A stretch of 64,000 nt of DNA, from positions 111,019,222-111,083,221 of the forward strand of contig NC_059075.1 of NCBI RefSeq assembly GCF_020497125.1, read 5' to 3'. The translations under genes and the position numbers were made by a program. This document shows positions 9,499-22,215 of the stretch, piece after piece. The DNA comes from Mauremys mutica. Taxonomy: Eukaryota; Chordata; Testudines; Geoemydidae. Under the pieces are notes generated by a model, which ran no database searches, was not told the origin of the DNA, and saw only the letters and a program-made list of their open reading frames with translations. Position 1 is the stretch's first letter, and each line of letters begins with the position of its first letter.

Positions 9499-12400
9499 GT
9501 TACAGGACTTGCTTAACTGTGCAGCATTAATATGAATGATCATGATGAAATCCTCAAGCCTTACTAGGGTCTCTGTGTTACTGACATGTTCTGAAGCAGC
9601 TTTGGCCAGGAAAGCCTATTTCTTACAGAGTATCTTTAATTGTAGCTCATAATATCCATACCCAATGCAAGCACCCAGGATTAAATGAGGTGGCTTCGAA
9701 AAGAATAAGAGATAGATTATATAGATGATACTCCTGAGAGGACCTTCAAGGAACTGTGATCAAAGGGCAACATTGCGTGTTCTCAAATCTCTTGATGCCT
9801 GCATCAAAGTCAGCTCTATTCAGGTATTACATGTAAAATCTTGTCCAGCTCTCTCAAGCCCAAGAAAGTATTTGAAAGCAGAAAAGACAAGAATCAGCAG
9901 TGGAATTAACATGTCTAGCAGATCTTGACACCCCCCCGCCCCCCACACACACACGTAAGAAACACTGAAGGGGAAAGGCACCAGGCTGACCCTCCTGCTG
10001 CCCAGTGGAACCTATCAAGTATATACATCCAAAGCAAACCTTGTACCTTTTTAGAGAAAACTTCTCAACCATCAGGCCTCTTTAAAATAATGTCTTCTTC
10101 AAGAGAGGAGAGAATTTGCCCAGATATTCTTCTCTCTGTCCCGATTCCCAGTGGCCCCCTGCCTGCTTGTAAAACAGCACTGCTTTCTTTTGCACTGATT
10201 TGGAGAACTTTTATTTAGACATCACTGCCCATTTCTTTTGAATTCATTCAAAATTGGATCATTCCCCTTATACCAATAAAATTCAGGGCAATCTGTGTAA
10301 CAACACAGCAGCGAGTGTAGGCAGTAAAAACAAACCAAAAATTCCAGCAGTTCAATGGTACAATAAGCTCTTGGCAATTACCTCATTCAACAGACTTTGG
10401 GACTCTCCCCGAAAAGGGTTTTCAACAAATAAGGCATTTGGCTTCTCTCTCTTTCTCTATTAAACTGGCAAAACAAGCACACTATTACCTCAGAGCTGGC
10501 TAGAGCGGGGAAAGAGGGGAAATTACCTTTGACAAGGGGACAATGGGCTCACAGTAAAACTTTCCATCTCCTAACCAAGTGCAGCTCTAGACAAGGTAGT
10601 CTTATTAAAGATACAGTTGGCTTACAATGAAACTTTGCTATAGGGCGAGAAAACCAACAGCATACAATCATTTTGCCCTGAGAATCTCTGCTGAATTACT
10701 TTAGTGCTGTTGCCAGTACTCACTGCAGAATAAAACAATGGAAACATTTATAAGGAAAGCAAGGATGCTCAAAATCTGATCTGAGGAGCAGAGCCACCTC
10801 CTACCCCGAGGGTGCAGAGGGCCCCACACAGAGCGGGCATTGTGTGGCTCTGTTGCAAGTACACAGAGAAGGAGCAGGGTCTGGAGTTCAAGATGCTGTA
10901 CGGTAGGTGTGCAGCGTATGTGCTCTATGTGAAGCATAACTCTCTGGGGGCAAACAGAAGGATTTGGAGGTGGGGTAAAACCAGTGAATCTGCTGCTCTG
11001 TGGAACCACCAGCCATTGCCCTCAGTGCAGTGAAAGCTTAAGATAAGAGGAGGCTATTCCAGCCCCGATGTTAAAGTAGCATTCAGTGTGTTTGTGGCCA
11101 CTCCTCAGTCCTCAGGGAGAGTTCTGATTTTTTAGGGGGAATTTAGAGGACCATTTCACAGCATCATGTGCAACGCCCAGGCCTGAGCATTACATTGTAC
11201 CTCACCATAGTGCCCACTGCAGTGTGTTCTGGATGGCCCTGGCCATTGCAAAGCTCACTCTTGAGAACCAGAGTGCCCTGCGACCACCTGTCCTACTGAG
11301 AACAGATTGATGTGGGAGCAGCCATAGTCATCCTGGCATTGACTGGGAGAAAATATCAGCCAGGCAACTGATATGGGGGAGACCGAGGCAATTCCAATTC
11401 CATATATCCTGTCTGAGACATTTTGAGAGATTTAGGTCTGGGAGTTGGCAATTACTGAGGAAAGCAGTGGCTGTGCATAGAAATACTTGTGGAGGAAGAC
11501 TCACCTATGCACTCAATTTTCTGAATATCATATGAAGCCTACTCTGCTGAATTCAGAGTATTTTACAAATATGTAATTCACAGACAAATTGCAGGCAGGT
11601 TGCACTTACACATCACTTTTCTCCTCCGCTCCAGTATCCTTTTCCCTGGATTGACTGTAGATGACTTCTTTATGAAAAATTCTTTGCATTCACACACCAT
11701 GTTTTCTGCTTAGATTTAGCAATAAGCTGGCAACATTGGGGCATTAATATAGATACACACCATGAGCCTGCAAGCCCAGTAGTTGGATTTTAATCAATAA
11801 ACTGCCTTTTCCCAGGGCTTACAGCTGTTTTATGTTGGGTATGTGGTGGAATCTGAACATGCCCGGGAAAGTTTATCCAAACCTGATCTGCTACAAACGA
11901 TCTCTGCTCTCCACGCTATAATGAGCTGAGCCTGCAGTCAGTCAAAGCAGACGAGAGAGAAACAAACCAGTTGCAGTCTCTCTCTGTGCTTCAGATCATA
12001 TCAAATAATTCCACATTCAATGCAGTAGGTGTTAAGGTGAAGGGAAAGGAATTGCTAAACAGAAAATCTATTGAAAAACTATATATGCTCATACATGCAC
12101 AGGTATGCACACAGAGAGAGAATATATTATGCAAATTATTTGAGAGCATCAGAGTTCTCAGGTCAAAACTCTGATGTAATGCAGGTGTTCCCAAGGTTTC
12201 ATAGCATTGACCACAACTTAACATTAAGAGGGCCAGATTCCAAGCTGGAGAAAGTCAATGTAGCCGCATTTACTTGAGTGGAGCTATCTATGCCAATGTA
12301 CACCACCTGAGACTTGATCCTGGACTGTCTTGTGGCCCACCTTCCTCTTCCATCTGAGATGGCATAATATCCTTGTGGCAAACACTGCAAGTACTTAGAA

Positions 12401-13138
12401 AAGGAAAATATTTATGCATGCTTCACTGTCTAATTGAACGTAGCTGCTGGAAATACCATGTAACCAGGCAGCTTGCTGCAGAGCTGCAAGAAATATTCGA
12501 CAAAATGTCAGTGGTAGACCACAGTGTTTGAACCACTGATTTTATCCTGCACTCATTGAAGTCAATGGGATTGATCTCATTGATTTCAGGAAAAGACATT
12601 TAGACATTTTAGGAAAAGACATTTCATGTAAAAGAAAAGAGGATCTGGAATAGTATTAGAACCTCTATAGAGCGTTCAGTGCTAGAAGCAACATCAAGAG
12701 TAAAGAGCCTAAGTGAATTTCTCTCTTTCCTTTTTTCTTTAACTAAACTTTCTCATTTCCAAGTTTGAACAGCTGAGAATATCATCTTTTTAAACAGAGA
12801 GGCAGAGCAGCTCATGTTACTTATGGAAGTGCTGGGGCACAGTGAGTCCAGATCTTTTTAAAGTTGTATTTTCTGAAGGAATCCTGCTGGGATTAGACTG
12901 AGGATTTGGTACGAAAGGGAAGGATAGGACCTGCAGGCTTTTCTTTTCTCCAACATCCTCCCACACTGCATGGGCCATGAGGATGACACACCCTAGCTTT
13001 GGAACAAAGAATGTACAAATCAATGATATACCAGGTCAGGGAGAGTTAGTAGAAAGAAACTTGTTAGTTCTCCTCTCCCTTGTGCCTCCCATTGAATCAT
13101 TATCTGAGTGACATTAGGTCCTGGAAGTGAAACATTAA
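9499..13138. other. No gene recognised; short simple repeats
   Basis: About 3.6 kb without a recognisable exon. A C/CA-rich microsatellite occurs at 9928-9955. The A+T-rich block at about 11690-12000 reads like slowly evolving single-copy DNA and may be a conserved non-coding element; this is an impression only. Confidence 0.4.
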
Positions 13139-13287
13139 GGATAGCTCAGTGGTTTGAGCTTTGGCCTCCTAAACTCATAGTTGTGAGTTCAATCCTTGAG
13201 GGGGCCATTTGAGGATTGGCCCCCCTTTGAGCAGGGGGTTGAACTAGATGACCTCCTGAGGTCCCTTCCAACTCTGATATTCTATGA
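13139..13287 (+). repeat. tRNA-derived SINE (CryI type) with CR1-like tail
   Basis: The head has a pol III A box (tagctcagtgg, 13142-13152) and B box (gagttcaatcc, 13185-13195), as in tRNA-derived SINEs. The tail 'gagcagggggttgaactagatgacctcctgaggtccc..' is the CR1 3' end, presumably the reverse-transcriptase recognition site. It ends with 'gatattctatga'. This head-plus-tail structure is characteristic of chelonian CryI SINEs and is the main clue to the organism. Confidence 0.85.
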
Positions 13288-14265
13288 AACACAGAAAGCT
13301 GCATTTAGATACCTTTTGAAACCTGCTGCAGGACTCTGGAGTTCCTAGCTGCCAGTCTTGCAGTCACACCATGCCACTCTCTAGACCTGATCCAAAACCC
13401 AGACTCCCTTTGATTTCAATAGGCTTTGGGTCAGGCTGTCTGTCAGTCAATAAACCTTAGCATGTTCAGTGGCAATGCCTTATGGTCCCAATGCCACTGT
13501 TTGGTACAAAAAGTCCCCAAAATACTCTGCACTCATAAGAGGACTCTGACTAGCATCAAAAATAAAACTTTTTGAAGGACCCTCCCATGTTATAATTAAT
13601 TTTGGGTGGGGATTACACATACACAGTTTACTTCCCCCATTCTGAGATAAAACAAATGGCCAATATTTTCAAAAGTGAGCACCCATTTTGGGCACCCAGT
13701 TCAGACACCTTACAGGGAGCTGACTGCCCGAGGATGGGTCCGTCACACTTTCTGAAAGCCAGGCTCCTTTAAGATGTCTCCAGATGGGTACCCCAAATCA
13801 CCAGTCATTTTTGATAATTTTGACCAATATACATATTGCAGTGTCTTTGATGGATAATCATCTCATTTATTTATGTTTATATGCATGGTTCTTGAGTGTT
13901 TTATATTTCTCAAATGACTCAACTGCCTTCTTTAAAGGACACTGTCTGATGGATACTGCTTATTCTTCATTGTTTGCAGAAGACTTCTGTAATGTGCATT
14001 CTACAGGTGGATTCACACAGAATACTGCTGTGCAGCCTCACCATAGGAAGGGTCTGTTTCCCTTTTATTTGACTACTTCTTTTCTCCTTTTGTTGCATGG
14101 AAGCAAAAGAAGCCCGAAAAAGGCTGGTTTTATTACAGCCATTGCATTTTTTGGTGTTGATGTGTTTAATATTTATTTTATTTCTCTTTTGTAAAATGTA
14201 AAATCCAGTAAGAATGGCTTTTCATTTTGTTGCCACAACGACTTTTTTTTTAATTTCACATCACA
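13288..14265. other. No gene; old repeat fragment at about 13655-13830
   Basis: The part at 13655-13830 shares wording (ttttcaaaagtgagcaccc..., ...cctttaagatg) with the palindromic element at 2840-3300. A 136-codon frame at 13784-14194 overlaps it and is A+T-driven and hydrophobic, with no domain. Confidence 0.45.
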
Positions 14266-14740
14266 GCTCTATGAAGGAGCAGAGAAACTGCCACCTGGCA
14301 CAGCAGGGGTTAAAAGGCTCAGCTAGCCTAACCCCGCTATACCTGCAGCCAATGACAGGCCTGGAGGGGGGATAAAAGGAGGGAGCCTGGGTCAGTTGCA
14401 GGCTACCTAGCAGGGAAGCAGGAGCTCTCTGTTTGCCTGCCTGAGGGGACGGATCAGGGACCGACCAGCCAACACAGCCACTGAAGGCAAATAAGCCTTC
14501 CCCTGCAGCTAAGCCCCAGCTGTGGGGTAATTGAACTAACAGGGCCACGCCCCAAACTAAAGAGACTCTAATAAGAAGTAGCCCAGGGAAGTGGGTTTTG
14601 AACCCCCTCTTCTGCCACAGAGAGGCCGACCCATCAACCCCTGTTTAGGGGCTGAACTACACAGGGCCATGGGGAGGGTCGGAGTCCCCCTTCTGACCAA
14701 CGATCTAGCCACTAGGCCGGCTGGCGACCAAAGGCTCTAT
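14266..14740 (+). repeat. GC-rich interspersed repeat with CCAAT and TATA-like boxes, LTR-like
   Basis: A 461-bp GC-rich block (14273-14733) interrupts A+T-rich DNA and is flanked by the direct repeat gctctat (14266-14272 and 14734-14740). It carries agccaatgac near 14348 and ggataaaagga at 14370-14380, spaced as a promoter. It lacks an unambiguous TG...CA pair, so calling it an LTR is an inference. Confidence 0.5.
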
Positions 14741-16222
14741 CACAAGCTCAAAAAAATCTTATAAGAAAATAAAGCATCGGAATACAGCAAAAGTAGAATT
14801 GAGATGCAGTTCTTTTCATGGGTGAGCAAGTTTTTCCATTGCAGTTCTTTCTGAAGTCAGATTTGAATGTCTTTAAGCAGCAAGCACCACAGTATGGGGG
14901 GGTTTAAGTGAAGAAAGATTCAACAGCCCACTGAACCCAAGGGCTCTTTTGAGAGTCTCATTAAAAGTTCTCTGCTACTCTTCTAGCTATTAAATGCCAT
15001 GTATTCAAAACATCTGACAGTGCACAGTGGAACATTACTAATATTAGCCTAATTGACATGCCCTTTAAAAATTACTTAAAGGAAATGTCCAAGAAAAATT
15101 AAGCAGGCAAAAAAAAAAAGAGCTGGATGATGCTATAAATGCAAACTGATATTACCACACGTGCAATAAGGGGAAAAGGGAGACTAATGGGACAGATTCT
15201 CAGCAGGTGTAAATCATCATAGCTACATTGACTTCAACAGACCCATGTCTGGTGTTGTCATATAACACCTCAACTCCCAACACCTGCTCTATTCTGGACT
15301 CCCTACACTCACCTTTCTCATCGAATCTAAAAAATTTCCTGGCTAAAATAAGCTTCACCTGACACATTCCCAATCATGTCCCTGCCCTCTTTGAATCTGT
15401 CCACTGGCCTCTTTTCTATTTCGTATCAAGTTTGAGTGTCTCATTCTCAGCTTCAGGACAGAGTATAACTGTGTGTGTACTTTGTAGCTCTGTTCATCTC
15501 CTTCTCCTCCTTCATAAACACCCTTTTCATATTCCTCTGCCATCCCTTGCTCCTTTTCTCACCCTTTACATTTGCAACTCCTGCCCTTCCCCTGGTTTGA
15601 ATCCTTCCTCGATCTCTCAAAGCCTTTCAGCCACAATCCACCGTAAGAAGATAAATATTGTTGGCTTGTTTGTTTTTAAAAATCCCTCTGCACTGGTTCA
15701 TGATAGAGTCTTCATCTAGATATCTACTGTACAGTGTGTTTAAAAAGTACTGCCTGTCTAGATTACTAAGGAAGCCCCTTGGGGCAGGAATCGTATGTTC
15801 TGATGGCATACCATAAATAAATAATGGCGTATTTTTGCTTTTTTTTAAATCACCCCCTCCACCCCCCACCCCAGAGAGTTCTGTATTTGAAGATTTTTAC
15901 TTAATATGTGAGAGAGGAACATGGAAGAAGCAATGCAGAGAGTCTGATTCACTCTAACAATAATAAAAGAGGCAGCAGAAGGCATTCAATCAAATTTGAA
16001 AGATGATAATCATGCTCTTTGTAGATCACTGTGTGAGACGTAAGGGAATGCTACTTTGATACCGGCATTCAAGGGCATTTCAGACAGAGAGGCCCAAGGC
16101 AAAAGGCCTCGTCTTCCATTAGATTTTGGTAATGCTATGCTGTGGTCATCTAAACTCTTCTTTACACCAGCAACCCACATCCCACAAACCTCACACCCGT
16201 TCTGAAATGCCAGTCCTAGATG
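14741..16222. other. No gene; SINE-like tail near 15760-15830
   Basis: The words 'gattactaaggaagccccttggggcaggaatcg..' followed by 'ataaataaataat' resemble the 3' tail of the old SINE at 550-790. The rest holds nothing recognisable. Confidence 0.4.
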
Positions 16223-16230
16223 GGCTACAC

Positions 16231-16523
16231 CAGGGGTAGGCAACCTGCGGCACGCGAGCTGATTTTCAGTGGCACTCACACTGCCCGGGTCCTGGCCACC
16301 AGTCCAGGGGGCTCTGCATTTTAATTTAATTTTAAATGAAGCTTCTTAAACATTTTAAAAACCTTATTTACTTTACATACAACAATAGTTTAGTTATATA
16401 TTATAGACTTATAGAAAGAGACCTTCTAAAAATGTTAAAATGTATTACTGGTACGCAAAACCTTAAATTAGAGTGAATATATGAAGACTCGGCACACCAC
16501 TTCTGAAATGTTGCTGACCCCTG
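16231..16523. mobile_element. hAT-type non-autonomous element, 293 bp
   Basis: The ends are caggggtaggcaac at 16231 and gctgacccctg to 16523, typical hAT CAGGGG termini. The 8-bp flanks ggctacac (16223-16230) and tgctacac (16524-16531) match at 7 of 8. The interior is A+T-rich and non-coding. Confidence 0.85.
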
Positions 16524-16531
16524 TGCTACAC

Positions 16532-18896
16532 AGTGTGCCAGGTCATAGAGGAGATACTGTTCCACCAATGGCCTTTTCTCCTCTCCTGTTAATGTCCGTG
16601 GGATCCACGTGTCTGCATGGAGAGGAGAACAGACTGTCCCAATACATCCTGTACTTGTGAGTTTGATATTTCATGGGGGAAAGGGCAAAAGGACTTATGA
16701 TGAAGAATCTTAATATCCCTGTTCTTCTGCCTGTGTAAGCCTCCTGGGTCCTACCAATTTCATTCCTTCTCACCTCATTTGCAAATTCCCTAGCCATGCC
16801 AGAAGCGAAACAGAGAGGTGTTTGCCTGGACCTCAGAGACCAGCACCTAATAGCTATGCTTGGAGAGTCAGTCATTTAAGGGGATGTAACTGCCAATCTT
16901 GGTTCCCTTTACTTTGGTAGTCTCCTCCATGGGGTTTAAGATCCTGCAGCTCAAGTTTCAATAGGAACCGGGCAGCTGCATGAGTCCATTGCATGGTCTA
17001 TGACAGAACCGATGAATTATCAACCTTATGGCAACCCAAGGTTTTGCCAAGCAGGCAGATGCTTTGAGCAAGTCTTACTTCTGAGCTTTTGTTTTTGCAA
17101 TAAACTCTCTTCTTGTGCCATGTTACGGCCACTTTTTAGGCCCTGAGAATTATTTTAAGCAGATGAACTTCATTCCACTAAAGTCACATCCCTTGTAATA
17201 CTGCACCTAAATAAATATATTACAGAAATCTTCACCAGAGCATATTGATTAAGAATGCATATAGGGCACAGGCTGTCTCCCAGACAACTTCTCCAGTTGC
17301 TGATGAAGCACGCACCTGCTATTTGATAGCAAGGCACTTGACAGCATCGTGGAAGACCAACAGGTTCAAAGCCTGTTTGCTACATTCTGTTTGTTGCCCC
17401 ATGTAAAGCTGCTTGTCTTTTAATAGCTTCCATTTGCTAACATAATAACAGAGGCGGCAAAGGTTAATCTCACACCTGTTTCAAGATCTCAGTAGACCAA
17501 CTCATTATGCCCACTGGAAATAAAGGTTATGGCTGTGTTATACTTAATGTAAATGCTCAAATAATTGCAGCGCATGATGCTGCAATGGTGCAAAGAACAC
17601 AAGTCACCAGCGTCAGTATTGCTGGCATGGTGGTGCAGTGCCAGGGGGGTGCACTGCACAGTTAGAAGTGCCTTCCCTAATAGGTTATTTCCTCCAGGAC
17701 TCCAACAGGGACCTGCGGAAATTAAAAATTACAAACTGCACTTTTTGAAAACTCTAGGTAAGAATGTTGGTATCCTGGCTGAACATTTTGAAAATTCAGT
17801 CTGGCCCCTTTGTAAGGGCTCCGTCCTGCAGCCCTTATTTACCCAAGCAGTCAATGGGACAACACACACTAATAAGGTCTGCAGAAGCAGACCTTGCGTG
17901 TGTAAACTAAAAACATAGTAAAGAACTAAATACTAGCAAATAAGGAAGCCCAGATTTAGTATGTAGGTAAGGGGGGAGGGGGCAGGGAGAGAAGAGGAAA
18001 CTCTCCGAACCAGAGTCCAACCATGCTTTCTACTGCAGCCCAATGCTTGATCATTAGCTCATCCTAGGAAAATGGGATACTAGTGCCCTCTTTACTGTCA
18101 TGCACCAATTTTTTATGAAGTGTGTTTAAATTTTTATTGCCCTTAGCGGGCTGATTTGATTTTCTTGCAGAGCACTATGACATGAGTTTGTTCAGGAGAG
18201 AGGATGTGTGCATGAACTACAATACAAGACAGCACAACAATTATTCATGCCAGCTCCTGGTTTCCACAACCCCAGCTGCATGCTGTTTTTAGACAACTGC
18301 AGGCTGGAGAGTAGTTTGGGCTGATTGCCAGGAAAAGGATTGGGTGGGAAGTGAGCGAGTGAGTTTTTGCATATTCAAGAGCATGGAGCAAAATATAATG
18401 TAAGGTGGTGAGTAAATTTGCCTGAATATTTATAGGACAATATGGTCTAAAAAATATCTCTTGCCCCTGAATTTTTCAGCAAATAGGTGCCAGAAAGCAG
18501 AAGCTTTAGTGATGTGACCTGATTCCAAGTTCTGCAAAGCTCAGCTCCTCATGGAAGCAGCCCTGTTTCTGGAACTGTGAAGTCAGCATAGCAATGGAAA
18601 GCACAGCAACAGTCAGAAGTCTTTTAAATCACTGACCAGCATACAGGAGATAAGATCGTATATGGCAAAAATGTCCTCATAACCCAAAAGGAATCTTTGC
18701 TGCAGTGGAATCCCAGGCTTCAAAGGCACTTGCTAAGGAATTGGCTTTGTAATAAGGGATTTCCCTGTTAAGGCACAAGTGCTACAAAAGTAGCCCTAAC
18801 ATTTTCACATGCCTGCTCTGAGCTGAATAAAGATAGCATTGCTGAAGTGCTGCATTACTTCTCCCAAAGCTGCAGGGGTGCAACTGCTGTGACTAA
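16532..18896. other. No gene recognised
   Basis: About 2.4 kb with no recognisable exon or repeat. The blocks near 17370-17490 and 18160-18260 look single-copy and could be conserved non-coding DNA, which I cannot test. Confidence 0.4.
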
Positions 18897-19187
18897 GGGC
18901 TTGTCTTCACTACTGGGGAGGTCGACGCTGCTGCAATCGATGCAACAGGTGTCAATTTAGCGGGTCTAGTGAAGACCAGCTAAATCAATGGCAGAACGTT
19001 TTCCAGTAGATTCCGGTACTGCACCGGAATGAGAGGAATAAGTCAACTGGAGAGCATCTCTTGTCAATTCTGCATAGCAATGACACCGGAGTAAGTTGAC
19101 CTAAGCTATGTCGACTCCAGCTACTTTGTTCACATAGCTGGAGTAGCATAACTTAGGTCGACTTACCCTAGTAGTAAAGACAAGCTC
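18897..19187. mobile_element. Degraded MITE with Harbinger-like ends
   Basis: The left end gggcttgtcttcactact and the complement of the right end gagcttgtctttactact are inverted repeats and resemble the autonomous element's terminus. gtcgac motifs lie inside each end. No clean target duplication is visible, so superfamily is tentative. Confidence 0.55.
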
Positions 19188-19275
19188 ATCATAGCATATT
19201 TCACTTTTTTTATTGCAGTTTTTGAGTGCTTTACCAACATTAATTAACTTAGCCTCACGAAACGTGTGAGGCAGG

Positions 19276-19674
19276 CAGGGGTGAAAGTAACTGAGGACAC
19301 TTACCGGTACGGGGCGGGGCCTCGGGTGGAAGGGGTGGGGCTGGGGGTCAGCATTCCTAGCCAGCCAGCCCTTCCAGGCCACCTGTCCTGTGCTGCCTGG
19401 GGCTCCCGTGTTGATTTAAAGGGTCTGGGGCTCTGGATGCCACTGCTGCCATAACGGCAGCAGAGTCCAGAGCCCCGGGCCCTTTTAAATTGCTGGCCCC
19501 AGGGCAGCTGCTCCCTTTGCCTCCCCCCCTCCCACCCGCACCGACAGGGGAGGCAAAAGGGGCAGGGACATTAAAGCGCTGCCGTGGCAGCGCTTTAATG
19601 TGGGCTGGGTGTGGGCCGGTGTGGGTTCTTACCGATACACCGTACAGGCCCGTACCAGCTCACTTTCACCCGGG
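19276..19674. mobile_element. hAT-type non-autonomous element, 399 bp, with strong hairpin
   Basis: The ends caggggtgaaagt and actttcacccggg are flanked by a perfect 8-bp duplication gaggcagg (19268-19275 and 19675-19682). Inside, a 16-bp perfect inverted repeat around acattaaagcgctgcc spans 19568-19601 with a 2-nt loop, and a second GC-rich fold-back lies near 19430-19490. It inserted into an older SINE-like sequence ('gtgaggcaggtaacattatccctattttacag'). Confidence 0.88.
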
Positions 19675-19995
19675 GAGGCAGGTAACATTATCCCTATTTT
19701 ACAGAGGTATAGTGAGGTATAGAAGAGGTGAAATGGAAGGATGTCTGTTGGAATGGAATGGAAACCATCTCTCCTGGCTCCTGGTCTTGTACTTTAATTA
19801 CTACACTATCTCCTTCCTCAATGCAGCATTAACACAGGACTGCTCCGAATGAGGAAGTACTGCCTCATCACATTCAACTGCCCCAGTATCCACAAAAACA
19901 CCAGCTTCAAGTAAGCAATTCAGACTGTGTGATTTGGTAATAGGTGGTCATGTTGATGTACGTTAACATTGTGGCACGCACCAGTGTTGAAGTTA

Positions 19996-20571
19996 GATCC
20001 TGTCTACACAGAAACTTACACCAGTTTAACTAAAATTGATTTTTATTTTGATTTAGTTAAACTGGTACAAACCCCTGAGTGGACACTTGGTTTAAAACTG
20101 GTTTATATTGGTTTAGCTTGAGTTGATTCCTTGATGATGGAGGTTGCATCCATACTAGGGGGAATAAAAAGGGGTGTGTCTGTACTTTGTGGTAGCTAAA
20201 GTGGCAACTAATATCAGGTAAAATCCTAGAGAAGACAAGGCAGTTTGTAGTTTTCACATGTTTTGGCAGATTGAGGTTAATCCTAGGCTCACGCATAATC
20301 TTGACCCCGACCAGCTAATACATGTGAAAATAAACTACTCTGTCTTTGCTAGGATTTTACCTCCTGTTACTTACCATGTGTTAGCTAACATTAGCAAAAA
20401 ACATGCCTTTTTTCTTAGTGAAGAAAAGGCCTGAAGCTAAATCACGATAAAGCATTTTAAAACTGATTTTAGAGAGAGCATCCACAGAGCAGTTCTCACT
20501 GGTTTAACTAAATTAGGTCAGACATAAACATTTAGTTAAAACTAGTGCAAAGTCTGCATGTGGATAAGGCC
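19996..20571. mobile_element. Harbinger-like MITE, 576 bp, with internal palindrome
   Basis: TTA flanks both ends (19993-19995 and 20572-20574). The termini gatcctgtctacaca and, on the other strand, ggccttatccacatg form imperfect inverted repeats akin to the autonomous Harbinger end. Near-terminal 'agtttaactaaa' words are also inverted. A second palindrome with arms at about 20214-20262 and 20316-20365 lies inside and may be a nested insertion. No coding capacity. Confidence 0.65.
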
Positions 20572-20574
20572 TTA

Positions 20575-21919
20575 AACAGGGCTATCAACGCATTCCAACA
20601 GGGAAGATTCAAAAGCCGATGGCAATGGATTAACTCTGGTATATTATGTGGTCTTGCTAGCCCACTCATTCCAGACAATACAGTCCACTGTATGCTGATG
20701 GAAGTATTCGGGGGGAGGGCGGGAGGAGATTCTTTGCCACGTAGTGGCAGTACCCCTAGAGAGCCAATTATTGACTCGCCAGGAGCCACGCAATGTTGTA
20801 TGTTTCCTTTTTTACTTTGAAATACGCTCCATGAAGATATATTTGCTTTTATAACTGTGGATATGAAATGTAAATCTTCTCCTTCCCTGGACATTTTTTT
20901 TCCAATACACAGTTTATAGCAGTTCACTTTCTTTGATTTTTTTTTAGTAACTTCTGTTGTGTCTGGCACTTTGGGGAGCACCTGCGACAGAAAGCACTTT
21001 ATTACTTCTCTGTTTGAGTTCACTGCAAGGCACTCACCAGTCGCTATCAAAGAAAGGATGAGTGTAGGCAGCAATTTAATCAAGCAGCAACTGAAAAATT
21101 AAATGGGGTGGTGATTGATATGGATTCAGGACTTCTTTTGTTTGAATGGGTTTTAGGTAGAGAACTCGGTAATTATTTTTTGGAGAGGAGGGCAGGAAGG
21201 ATGAACCAAGGAAGCCTGTTTAGGCAAATCATTTTCATCCCCGTTACAGTCAAATAAAAGAAAGGGGAACAGGTTGCTTCTCAGCAGGTAATGAGGCTTG
21301 TGTTGTCTTTGGGAGCTGTTCCCCATTAATGGGGGGAAAAAGAAGGCTGCTAAGACACTGCATGAGGGTCCAATGGATTCCAGGAGAAGTGCACACTAAT
21401 GCTTAGAGCAGGGCATTCCTATTTTGCATGGGGCATTGGCAGTTAGTTTGGTGGCATGACCATCTGGCTACTGGGGGACACATCCAAGCAGAGGTAACCT
21501 ATGAAAAAAAAATCTTTTCTGATCTACAGAAGACCTGGACCAGGCAGGGAGGTCCAGACAGCCAGAAAGTATCAGGCAATGAGGATCCACTGCCTTGTAA
21601 GTTGGAAAAGATAAAGGAAGCCTGGCTGTTGTAGATGAGGGAGGCACACTGGTTCCATGTATTCTGGAGCTTTGTTTTGATTTGCCTTTATGCCAGAGGG
21701 GGAAGACGTTTAGGACCTGATCTGGTAAACTGTTCAGTGTAGGTGGATCTCTGTGCCCCTAGGGAGCCCCTCACTGACTTCAATGTGGCTCTGCACATAC
21801 ATAGGAGTCTGCCCATTTGGAGTAGCTGGCATGATGGGGACCTTATTTTGGATTGATGTCGTGATTGGGAGGAAAGGAAGGATTTTGTCTAGGGCCTGGG
21901 CAGATTACTGTAAATCTGT
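20575..21919. other. No confirmed gene; one 183-codon minus-strand frame
   Basis: The minus-strand frame 21083-20532 starts with a hydrophobic, signal-peptide-like stretch but its distal part overlaps the end of the MITE, so it is not a continuous gene. A candidate donor (gtgagt) occurs within its first 60 bp. Nothing else is recognisable. Confidence 0.35.
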
Positions 21920-22215
21920 GGGCAGGTCTACACTAAGGGCGGGGGTCGAACTAGGGTACGCAAGTTCAGCTACATGAATAGCGTAGCTGAACTCGAAGTA
22001 CCCTAGTTCGAACTACTTACCCGTCCAGACGCCGTGGGATCGAAGTCCACGGCTCCAAGGTCGACTCCGCCACCGCCGTTTGCAGTGGTGGAGTACCGGA
22101 GTCGACCGGAGCGCGCGGGGAGTTCGAACTATCGCGTCCAGATTAGACGCGATAGTTCGAACTCCGAGAAGTCGAACTCACCGCGTCGACCCGGCAGGTA
22201 AGTGTAGACTAGCCC
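21920..22215. mobile_element. Harbinger-like MITE rich in TCGAA motifs, 296 bp
   Basis: The ends gggcaggtctacacta and, on the other strand, gggctagtctacactt share the GTCTACACT core with the autonomous element. Inside are at least eight tcgaa/tcgac sites and two large hairpins, one with 20-bp perfect arms (22119-22138 and 22146-22165). The flanking triplets (tgt / taa) do not match, so the target duplication has decayed or the ends are slightly off. Confidence 0.7.

Noticed and set aside
13139..13287. Functional tRNA gene
   Set aside because: A and B boxes are present but no cloverleaf closes and a CR1-type tail follows, so it is a SINE.
13784..14194. 136-codon plus-strand frame
   Set aside because: A+T-driven hydrophobic translation overlapping an old repeat, with no domain or splice context.
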